Below are positions 51,890-61,000 of a stretch of DNA of 64,000 nucleotides, in pieces. Positions within the stretch are counted from its first letter, which is position 1. Every line of letters begins with the position of its first letter. This DNA is from Aurantiochytrium sp. KH105 (lineage: Eukaryota > Sar > Bigyra > Thraustochytrida > Thraustochytriidae). The notes under the pieces are model-generated. The model searched no databases and was not told the origin of the DNA. It saw only the letters and a list, made by a program, of their open reading frames with translations. The stretch spans positions 62,001 through 126,000 of the forward strand of contig BGKB01000047.1 in the NCBI GenBank assembly GCA_003116975.1. The letters are read 5' to 3'. The position numbers were made by a program, and so were the translations under genes.

Positions 51890-54115
51890 TTAGGACTCCT
51901 CAAGAACAGGTACAGAGCCCTGTCGAATAGCCTTGTGAAAAAGAATGCGATTCAGTTCCTGTTTCATGAATGCATCCGTCGGGAGAGGCTTGGTCCAGAG
52001 AAGATCAATCGCAGTCTCGTCGTCGACGACGTCCCCCGAAATAAGGACAACGACGCAGTCCGTCGTTGCGCGCTCACGAACACGGTGCGTATAGGAGGAT
52101 TCCATGTCGTCGAGAATGATAATTTGAAAGGAACCGTTGTCGATGGTTTCCAAGGTTTTCTCAGAGGGGGTGGTAACCTGGATCTTTAAGTCTCGCCCGA
52201 GACGTTCAATTGCTCGTGAGATAATGGCACCGCTCGTGTGGTGTTTGGCCATGACAAGAATTTGAAGCGCGGCGGGCAATGGCAGGACGCTATTGAGAAG
52301 GGCCGCGACATCGCTGGGTTTCGCGGGGAGCGGCTTGAGTACAAATCGATCGGCGCCAGCCTCGAGATGCTCGGCAGACATGTCATTCGCAGAGCAACCG
52401 ATGATGGCGCCACGGAAACCGCTTTCCCGGAGAGTGCGAATCGTTTCCTCGCCCGTCATGGCAACGCGCATGGGATCGGGCATGTAATGGTCCATGATGA
52501 CGAGGTCGTATGGCGTAGATGCGGCCATGGAGAGCGCCTCAGGACCGCTCGAGGCTTCGTGCAGGTCCCAGCCACGCGCCACGCGAGCCAGAACACGTTT
52601 CGTCATGGCGCGCACCATTTTGTCATCGTCGACATGAAGTACCTTTGCTCGTGCCCGAAAAGGCTTAAGATTTGGGTTCTGAGCAGAGGCGGCCGCAGGA
52701 TCTGGCGATGCCTCTGGAAGCGGGAGCGAGATACGGAAGCGCGAACCAGGGCAACCCGGCACGCCAGAGTCATATTCGTCGGTATCAAGATGGAGGAGAC
52801 CACCCATTTTCTCGGCCAGAAGCTTGGCAAGGGCCAAACCAACACCAGTTCCTTGACGCATGGTGTCGAGCGTCTCTTGGTACTTTTGAAAAAGGTACTC
52901 ACGTTCCGCGGTCGATATGCCGGGCCCCGAATCTTCAACAAAAATGTGGACCCAGCGCTCGTGCTGCGCGTCACGTTCGGCGCGCACGCGCAAGAAGCCA
53001 GAGGTGACGAACCGCACTGCATTCTGCGCCACATTGTTCACAAGCTGAAGAAGCCGAAGCCGATCAGCTTGCACCCACAGGTCTTCGGAGCACACGACTT
53101 CGGCCTCGACGCCTTCGTTCACATTGCGCTTCAAGGCAGCGTGAACGGGCTCGAGTACATCCTTGCGCAATGACGTTGGCTCTGTGCGAAGTTCGAGCAA
53201 GCCGACGGAGAATCGGTTGAGGTCAAGCATGTTGCGCAGCATTTCATCAATGAAGCGCAAACTCACGTCCATGAGCTGGAGGTCATTGAGTATCCCGTTC
53301 AGAGGGCTCGTGAGGGGCGTCTGTTTTCGTAGACGTTGGTTTTCTTTGGCGACTGCAGCTTGCACAAAGACGACTGCCGAACAGCAAACAGAGAGCGGAT
53401 TTCGGATCTCATGCGCAATGAATTCATTGAGGGCGCGCTCCGCTGTCGTTGCTGCGAGGAGTGCGGTATAGCGTTCCATGATGGCAGCATTGACGCTCAT
53501 GGAGTCGCGATTCGCGCGATAGCGCACAATTGTTAGGTACAGAGCGGCGATGAGAACGAGACAGACCGCGAAGAGAACGCCGCCGGGAATATGGTTTGCG
53601 AATCCGAGACCGAGGCCGCCCGCGAGGCCGGCAACGACGAGGGTGCAAGCGACAGCGAGACGTTCACCGGTGAGCCAAAACCAGGAGCTTCGAGCCTTTG
53701 TTGCCTGCGAAGTCGTCTCTGCGTCTTTGTTGCACTCGCGGACGAGAAAGGCTGGTAGGTCGAGCTCAAAATCTCGGGTGCTCTCTTCGGCGGGAAGATT
53801 GCGAACGCTCTTCGAGAAGATACCCGAGGCACCCTCGTAGCCATCAAGGAGGACGCTTTGATAGCCGCTGCCGAGATCTCCGCCTTGCGTCCCGCTCTGT
53901 ATGGTTCGAGGGGTCACGGCGACGCTGCTGAGGTCGAGGCCCTCAAAGTTTGTCACGAGCTGAATCCCCTTTGGCGCCACCAACATCGGAGCCGCCAGCT
54001 GCGCTGCCGCGCTCGCCGCTGTGCCATCTTCGTCCCTGTTGTCGAGCTCGGAGTCCTCTCCGCCCGACGACAGCGTCTGCGCCGTGGCCTCGGAGACCTC
54101 CGTCCGCGAGCTCAT
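51890..54115 (-). CDS. Membrane hybrid histidine kinase with two receiver domains
   Basis: 741 residues from ATG 54115 (MSSRTEVSEA); the frame is open to 54202 but the added part looks like leader. Two adjacent membrane helices (LAVACTLVVAGLAGGLGLG and VLFAVCLVLIAALYLTIV, ~160-205) precede the kinase. The H box FIAHEIRNPL has His at residue 235. N box NNVAQNAVRF, G1 EDSGPGI and G2 GTGVGLALAK complete the ATPase domain. Receiver 1 is canonical: VLHVDDDK, phospho-acceptor Asp542 in VIMDHYMPD, and LKPLP. Receiver 2 keeps an Asp (IIILDDMES) and Lys (WTKPLP) but lacks the N-terminal acidic pair (ILVMAKHH), so it is probably degenerate. No input domain is recognised. It likely signals through a phosphorelay at a membrane. 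Confidence 0.9.
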   Translation of the reverse strand: MSSRTEVSEATAQTLSSGGEDSELDNRDEDGTAASAAAQLAAPMLVAPKGIQLVTNFEGLDLSSVAVTPRTIQSGTQGGDLGSGYQSVLLDGYEGASGIFSKSVRNLPAEESTRDFELDLPAFLVRECNKDAETTSQATKARSSWFWLTGERLAVACTLVVAGLAGGLGLGFANHIPGGVLFAVCLVLIAALYLTIVRYRANRDSMSVNAAIMERYTALLAATTAERALNEFIAHEIRNPLSVCCSAVVFVQAAVAKENQRLRKQTPLTSPLNGILNDLQLMDVSLRFIDEMLRNMLDLNRFSVGLLELRTEPTSLRKDVLEPVHAALKRNVNEGVEAEVVCSEDLWVQADRLRLLQLVNNVAQNAVRFVTSGFLRVRAERDAQHERWVHIFVEDSGPGISTAEREYLFQKYQETLDTMRQGTGVGLALAKLLAEKMGGLLHLDTDEYDSGVPGCPGSRFRISLPLPEASPDPAAASAQNPNLKPFRARAKVLHVDDDKMVRAMTKRVLARVARGWDLHEASSGPEALSMAASTPYDLVIMDHYMPDPMRVAMTGEETIRTLRESGFRGAIIGCSANDMSAEHLEAGADRFVLKPLPAKPSDVAALLNSVLPLPAALQILVMAKHHTSGAIISRAIERLGRDLKIQVTTPSEKTLETIDNGSFQIIILDDMESSYTHRVRERATTDCVVVLISGDVVDDETAIDLLWTKPLPTDAFMKQELNRILFHKAIRQGSVPVLEES

Positions 54116-54697
54116 GCTTGCTTCTCCTGGGTTTGCTGGCCAGCGGACGCCAGCGGAGGTATAGTATTCTTTAATTATTACCGACCAACGCTTATTACAC
54201 ACCGTCGCGGTCGCGGTCCTTTGCTACCCCTCGCGAGCTCCCTTTTCGCAAGCGAGCAAGTGTAAAGCAAGAAAGCAGGCACGCATCCATTCCGAGCCAG
54301 CAGGGGTCTGTCTACGCTCGGGAGGGCAAGGACGGCCGCATTGGATGATTGCAGCGCAGCGCAGCACTCACGAGCGATGCTGGTATGATGCACAATCTTG
54401 TGCGGACGAGCTGGGCGCAGGATGTGGAGAGATCTGTCCCGACCCACGAGCCCACACGTGCGGACAAAAGGCAAGGCGAAGGTCAAGGCTCGCTCGGCCG
54501 ACGTCCAGGAGACTGCTGGCTCGAGTGTATGAGACAAGACAGGCAGGCAGGGAGCCAGCCGAAAACATGCCGTACGCGCAGCATTTTGTCTGTCCAGGGT
54601 TAAAATCTGAATGCAAAGAAACAGAGGGAAGATTGGAGAGATTGGAATCTACGTGCACGTCACATCCTGGTCGTGTTTTGATTATTCTTTCCTTCTT
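54116..54697. other. Intergenic spacer
   Basis: About 0.6 kb between two minus-strand genes. It contains the promoter of the histidine kinase and the 3' end of the methyltransferase gene. No gene or RNA gene recognised. Confidence 0.45.
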
Positions 54698-55894
54698 CTA
54701 AGGGACCGAAACAGCGGCCTTATTCGAGACCTTTACGAAGCGGTAGTGCGCGACGAACCACTCGTTGCCCGGTCCATCGCGACCATTGTCATACTTGAAA
54801 AGCTCAGAGCAGGCCATGCAGAAAAGACGCCAGGCTTGGTATTTCTCCGAGGCTTTATCGCCATAGCCTTCCTTGAAGAACTTGATGAGGTCGCCCCGGT
54901 TCGCATCAAGGTTTTCCAGCCAGTGTTCAAGGGTGCGCGAGTAATGCACGCCATTAATTGCCCATCGGCGATCCACGCGAAGGTGATCATTGATGAAGAG
55001 AAAGAGATCGTACGAGGGCATTGTGCCGCCGGAGAAGAAGTTGTCCGACATCCAGCCGTCTTGAAAGTGATAGGGGACGTCGCGATGACAAAAGACGTGG
55101 ACCATGACCTTGCCATCATCCTTGAGCCATTTTGACATGTTTTTGAAGAGCATCCAGTAATTCTTGACGTGCTCGAGCATCTCAATACTGCAAATGCAGT
55201 CAAAGGATGCTTCGGGAAGATCGAGATCGTTGACGTCGCAGGTTCTGATTTCGACATTGGAGAGACCGCGTTCCTTGGCGCGTGCCATGATGAACTCGCG
55301 TTGAGAGTTCGAGTGTGAGACACCGATGACCTTGAGGTTGGGAAAGTGCTTTCCAATATACAGGCTGAGCGAGCCCCATCCGCAGCCCAGGTCCAGAACA
55401 TCGGCGCCGTCGGGGAGGGCGGCAAGTTCTGCGCGCTCGCAAAAGAGCGCGAGCGCGTGTTCCTCGGCCTCGGCGAGCGTCGTCTTTGCGTCCGGGTACT
55501 GGCAGCACGAGTACTTCATTTGAGGACCCATCTTTTTGATGAAAAAGTCGGCGGGGACCTCGTAGTGCTGCTCTGCGGACGCATCGGTTTGCTCGGCAAT
55601 ACCTCGGGTCTTGAGGTCTTGCACAAAGGCGTCAATGTAGTCTGCCTGCTGCTCCTGGTCTCCGTGGAAAGTGACGGTGTTGATGGTCGACGCCAGGAGC
55701 TTGCGCATGCCGAGGCGGACGACTCGATCCGGCATGTACCCCTTTTCGATCATGGGGAGGAGCGCCGGCTGCACGACATCGTTCACGAGTTTGTCCATGA
55801 CCGTCTGGTTCCCCTCGCCCTTTTCTCGCAGCGCTGCGGCCTTGCTCACGGACTTGCTCTCCTCGGCCATCGAGCCTTCTTCGTGCAGCGCCAT
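54698..55894 (-). CDS. Cyclopropane-fatty-acid-synthase-family SAM methyltransferase (coclaurine N-methyltransferase-like)
   Basis: 398 residues from ATG 55894; an in-frame ATG at 55870 (MAEESKSV) is an alternative start. The family features are EQHYEVPADFFIKKMG (substrate-entry motif) and KYSCCQYP. The SAM loop VLDLGCGWGSLSLYIGKHFP, GVSHSNSQREFI and the acidic catalytic motif CSIEMLEHVKNY follow. This layout matches the eukaryotic CNMT-like branch, whose members methylate amines or lipids. Bacterial CFA synthases, by contrast, methylenate double bonds in phospholipid acyl chains. Substrate cannot be assigned. It is divergent from the large fusion gene that holds a second CFA-type domain, with 2.1 kb between their starts, so shared control is possible. 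Confidence 0.85.
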   Translation of the reverse strand: MALHEEGSMAEESKSVSKAAALREKGEGNQTVMDKLVNDVVQPALLPMIEKGYMPDRVVRLGMRKLLASTINTVTFHGDQEQQADYIDAFVQDLKTRGIAEQTDASAEQHYEVPADFFIKKMGPQMKYSCCQYPDAKTTLAEAEEHALALFCERAELAALPDGADVLDLGCGWGSLSLYIGKHFPNLKVIGVSHSNSQREFIMARAKERGLSNVEIRTCDVNDLDLPEASFDCICSIEMLEHVKNYWMLFKNMSKWLKDDGKVMVHVFCHRDVPYHFQDGWMSDNFFSGGTMPSYDLFLFINDHLRVDRRWAINGVHYSRTLEHWLENLDANRGDLIKFFKEGYGDKASEKYQAWRLFCMACSELFKYDNGRDGPGNEWFVAHYRFVKVSNKAAVSVP

Positions 55895-58035
55895 GGTTCA
55901 CGAACGTGCCCCTGCTTTGCTTTTCTGCTTGCTTGGCTTTGCTTTGTTTCCTCGCTCGCTCCTCGCCCGCCTGCCTTCTTCTTGTTCGCTCGGCGCAGTC
56001 GGTTGATTGATCGTTTGCGAGGTGCCTCTGCTGCTGACGAGGATTACTTTGAAGATGACAAAGATAGACGCCTTGTTGTTGTTGTTGTGAGGCCAAAGCG
56101 CGAGTAAGAAAAGATAAGAAAAGATCAGTCTTCGTCACGACCGCGAGCGCGGGACGCAGTTTCTTCACTGCATGCAACGAGCGAGGCCGGCGAGGCCCGG
56201 CTGCTTCCTGCCTCCGCGCCTTTCCCGCATCCGCTCCCTCCCTCCGCGGCGTGATGGAGGCTGGATCCAGCGGCATCATCATCGCGGAGTCGGCGCGGGA
56301 GGAGCAGAGGTTCGTCGCCGGCCGCGCCGACTCGGGGCGAGCCGGGGAAGCGCGGGAAGAAAGGAGAACTCGACAGCGGCACGGTTTGTCAGAGCTCATC
56401 TGGCAGGCGACGCAAGGGACCCCGGCACGGGAGCGAGGAGCGAGCGAGGGAGCGAAGGGAGGCGCGGAAGGAGGGAAGGTTGTTGTATCCCTTTTAGGGA
56501 TGGGCGCGCACGCCAAGGGAGGCTCGGCACGGAGGAAAAGCAAGGCGAGGCGAGGCGAGGCGGGCCTCTATCCCGCAGCTGTGGGGGAAGCGAGTGAGAA
56601 GAGCGGCGGTCCCCCCACACACTGCAGCGTGGTGTGGGCGACCCGGGCCCTCATGCACCACAGCGATCAGCAGTCAGTCTGTGGAACGCCTCCACGCTGT
56701 GTGAACCAGAACCGGCGCGTAGCTGTGGGTAACGGCGGCGTCGCCTCACAAGCCGGCGAGGTTCGTTCGTATTGTCGCGCGCCTCGCGGCCAGTGGTGGC
56801 AGGCTGGCAGAGGGTGCCCAGAAGCTTCGCGTGTTCGCGAACCCTGCTTTATTCGCGAAGCCCGCTTCGACTTCCCGGCCGCACGCGATCCTGATCATGA
56901 CGGCCTCGACGCGGGCAGGTAGCCTATGAGGGAGGCGAGGAGCGGAGCGGAGTTGGTTCTTGCAAAGTCAGCTGTGTCTGCGCGCCGCGGCGCCGCCCCG
57001 CAGCACTCTATTACCTTTCCCCCGCAGTGCAGTGCGAGCTGGTGTGTACTGCTTCCAAACGTGTACGCGATGCGAGCCGCAGTGCCGTGCCAGCCCAATA
57101 AACTAACCCACCCAGCGCGTCCGTGGCTCTGCAGCCGTTCGCTCTCCCTCCTTTCCTCCCTCGATCCCTCCCTCCCTCCCTCCCTCCCTCGCCCGTCCTG
57201 CTCACCCGGCCGCTCTGGCGTGCCGGGTCTGGTCTGTTCGGCGTCGACGCAGGCGGCCTACGCCTTCCTTCCTCGCAGGCACGCAGACCAGTCACTCACT
57301 CATCTTCCCCTTTCTCCCTTTCCTAACTTATACTTCTACTAAGCCAGACAGAGGCAGCTCCTCCGCGACGCCAAGTAGGAGGCAGGATTCTCGCGCAAGA
57401 TCTTCGCCGCCTCGCGGTCGCGGCAACTCGTGCCAGGTCCGGCGGTCTTCTGCTCCGTCGTCGCGTCGTCGTCTTCTTCTTCTTCTCCGTCGTCGTCGGG
57501 ATCGGCGTCATCGCGGTCGTCTACCTCGAGCTCGGGAGACATGGATCGCGAATGGTCGGTCGATGCGAGTCCCGCTTCGATCATGGCGTTGAATATCCCC
57601 GAAGCGAACAGACGACAACCAGGCTGACGGAGAGACCGACAAAGCAAGCACTCGAAGCAAACCAACCAATCATCGCGTCCAAACAAACCCCGAACGGCTT
57701 TGGGCGCAAGCGACAGCGAGCGAGGGAGCGGGCAAGCGAGCGAGCCAACTCGACCCGACTCAACTCGACTCGACTCATCGGAGATCAACTTTCACGGGAG
57801 TCAACACTGCCGAGCGAGGCGCAGAGCGAGGTCGAGCGCGCCGAGTCCAGCGCTGCACGACGGCGCCGCCGCTCTTCCGGTAGACGGAGCTCCTGCGCCT
57901 GGCCGACATCACGCATCGAACTGCCAATTCCCTCGAGGGGACTGGAACTGACTCGCACGGTCAGCAGGAAGAGCAATTCTAGCAAGAGCTGAGGATAGTT
58001 TGCAGAGGAGCTGGCGAGGAGGATAGCAGCTGCAG
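55895..58035. other. Long divergent intergenic region, no secure gene
   Basis: About 2.1 kb separating the two methyltransferase-type genes. It contains CCCT repeats (about 57165-57190) and ACTCG repeats (about 57749-57777). Frames on both strands are Arg/Ser/Pro-rich. One minus-strand frame (57581-57339, starting MIEAGLAS) with an acidic run is possibly a small gene, but the evidence is too weak to call it. Confidence 0.45.
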
Positions 58036-61000
58036 ATGCAGACGCAGAACAGACCAGCATCGAGCGAGAAAAGGGGACAGACCATGACCCCGGAGCAGCA
58101 GGAGCAGAGGACACAGAATGTGGCCGTCGTGGGCTCCGGCATCGCAGGGCTCGCGAGCGCGCTCTGCCTGGCCCAGCAAGGATGCAAGGTGACTCTCTTT
58201 GAGCGCGAAGACCGCCTCGGCGGACACTCGCTCACGTTCCCCGGCGAAGGCGACAGGCCGCCCGTGGATCTCGGATTCCAGGTCATGAACAACACAACCT
58301 ATCCGTACCTGACAAGCCTCTTTGACTCGCTCGGCGTTGACACCGAGCCGTCCGACATGTCTTTCGCCTTTAGCGTGGACGACGGGCGCGTCGAGTGGAG
58401 CTCGGACGCGCTCTTTGCCCAGCCAGGCAACGCGCGCGACCCGGCATTCCTCTACATGCTGCGAGAGATCTTTCGCTTCGCGAACGCCACCGAGGTCCTT
58501 GATGAGAACAAAAAGGAAGAGTTCGACACGATGACCCTCGGCGAGTACCTTGATTTGCGCGGATACAGCGACCGTTTCCGCTCCGACTACATTCTGCCCA
58601 CCACTGCAGCCATATGGAGCGTGCCGAATGGCACAATGGAGCAGCACCCGGTCAAGCCTCTTGTTGCGTTCATGGCCAATCATCATCTCCTTGCCCCGCT
58701 TGGAGAACGCCCTCGATGGCGAGTCGTTGCCCAGCGCAGCGAAGCCTACGTCGACGCCATCGCCAAGGAACTCGAGCGCCTCGGTGCTTCGATCCAGCTC
58801 GAGGCCGCGGTCAAGGCCGTGCGTCTCAACAAGAACCATGAAAACGAAGCCAAAAGTGGCGGCTGCCGAATTATCTTTGAGCAAAAGGGCAAAGGGGATG
58901 CCGAGGCGGAGTTTGACCATGTCATCCTCGCCTCGCATTCCGATGTCAGCGCACGCATCCTCGGCGATGGCGACGCAGAGGCACCGTACACCGACCTCGT
59001 AAAGCGCGTTCGCTACCAGCCGAACCGGGTCATCCTGCACTCGGATGTCTCACAAATGCCCCGAGAGCGCGCGGCGTGGGCTTCCTGGAATGTCCTCGAC
59101 AAGCGCGCGAGTCCTGATGCAGAGGGATCTCGGCCTTCGCAGAACTCACGCGACATTTGCGTCACCTACTGGCTTAATCACCTGCAAAACCTGCCGGAGT
59201 CAGCACCGCTTTTGCTCTGCACACTCAACCCAATCTCCGAGCCCGACGCTGACAAGGTCATTTTCGAGACAACCTTGGACCATCCCGTCTTTGACACCGC
59301 GGCGATGGATGCTCAACGACAAATCAACAAGGCCCAGGCCCAAGCCGATGCGGGGTCTCGCTCCCTATGGTTTGCTGGCGCCTGGCTTGGCTCGGGCTTT
59401 CACGAAGACGGCATTCGCTCTGCCCTCGCCGTCTGCAAGGCGCTTGCCGGATCGGTCCCGCGCTGGGCCGTACAAGTTGGCGCACCGGAGCATCCGGGTC
59501 TGCAGCTCATTCGCGGCCCTAGCCCTCGCAAGTCTGTAAGCCAGCGACTTGGCCTTCAGGTCTTCCAGGCCGTTGCGTCGCGAGGCATCAAGCGTGGCCA
59601 TCTCGTCATGATGCTCCCGGACGGTAATGATCTCCATTTTGGACGTGAATCTGCTGCCGATGCCAAGAGCCGCGGCGAGCCCACCGTGCGAATGCGCATT
59701 CAGGATCTCGGGATGCTCGCCAAATGCGTCGCCGAGTCCGACATTGGCCTTGGCGAGGCCTACATGCATCGCATGTTCGACGTCGACGATCTGCCTTCGC
59801 TCTTCGATGTTCTCATCGTCAACAACCAAACGCTTCGCGAGACCCTTAACCCGCTTGGCCTTTCTGCAAACTCGGGTCTCGCCTCCTTTGCCGGGGCTGT
59901 CATGTACTGCATCGGCAACATCGTCGAGCACATCCGTCATCTTGGCAACGACAACACCGTCACTGGATCGCGCCGCAACATCGAGGCACACTACGACGCG
60001 GGAAACAGCATGTACAAGCTCTTTCTCGATGACACACTTACGTATTCGTGCGGCCTTCACAGACGCGAGTACGGCGCAGAAACTGCCGCGCCGGGCGAGG
60101 AGCTTCCGCTGTACGAAGCGCAGCTGGCCAAGCTCGACAGCATCATTCGCAAGGCTGACTTGAAGTCTTCGGACCATGTTCTCGAGATCGGTTGCGGTTG
60201 GGGGTCGTTCGCCATCCGCGCGGCGAGCACTGTCGGCTGCAGGGTTACCGGTATCACCATCTCCACCGAGCAACTCGCCGAGGCCCAGGCACGCGTTCGT
60301 GCCGCGGGACTCGAGGACAAGGTGAATCTCATGATTTTTGATTACCGCAAAATGGGTGTGCCGCAGCGGACCCGAGCGCATGCTGGCAAAAAGAACACGG
60401 GAGGCGAAATATTTTATGAGCAAGACCTGGCGCCCGGACACTTTGACAAGATCGTCTCCATTGAAATGCTCGAGGCAGTTGGTCATGACCACTTGCCCGA
60501 GTACTTTGAGACCGTTGATCGCATGCTCAAGCCCGGAGGCCGCGCTGTGATCCAGGTTATCTCCATCAAGGACGACCGCTACGAAGAGTATCGACGCACC
60601 TCGGATTTCATTCGGCGATACATTTTCCCTGGAGGCCACATGCCTTGCGAGGCTTCCATTCGCTGGGCATCCGAGGAAACCGACCTCCTCCTTGGCAACG
60701 TAGACGACATCGGACCAGACTACGCTGTTACGCTGCGCATGTGGCGCGAGAACTTTGTCAAGAATCGAGATGCCATCCTCGCTTTGGGCTACCCCGAGAC
60801 CTTTTTTCGTTGCTTCGAAATGTACTTTGCGTACTGCGAGGCAGGCTTTGCTCAAAAGTACATTCACAACTACCATCTCACCTTTACAAAGGATGAAAAG
60901 GCCAAGTCCGCAGTGCGGGCAGAGGAACGCGAGGCCGAGAGTGCTGCGCGGTACAACCGGACGGTCATTCCGGCTGTCTTGGCCATCATGGCACTGATTG

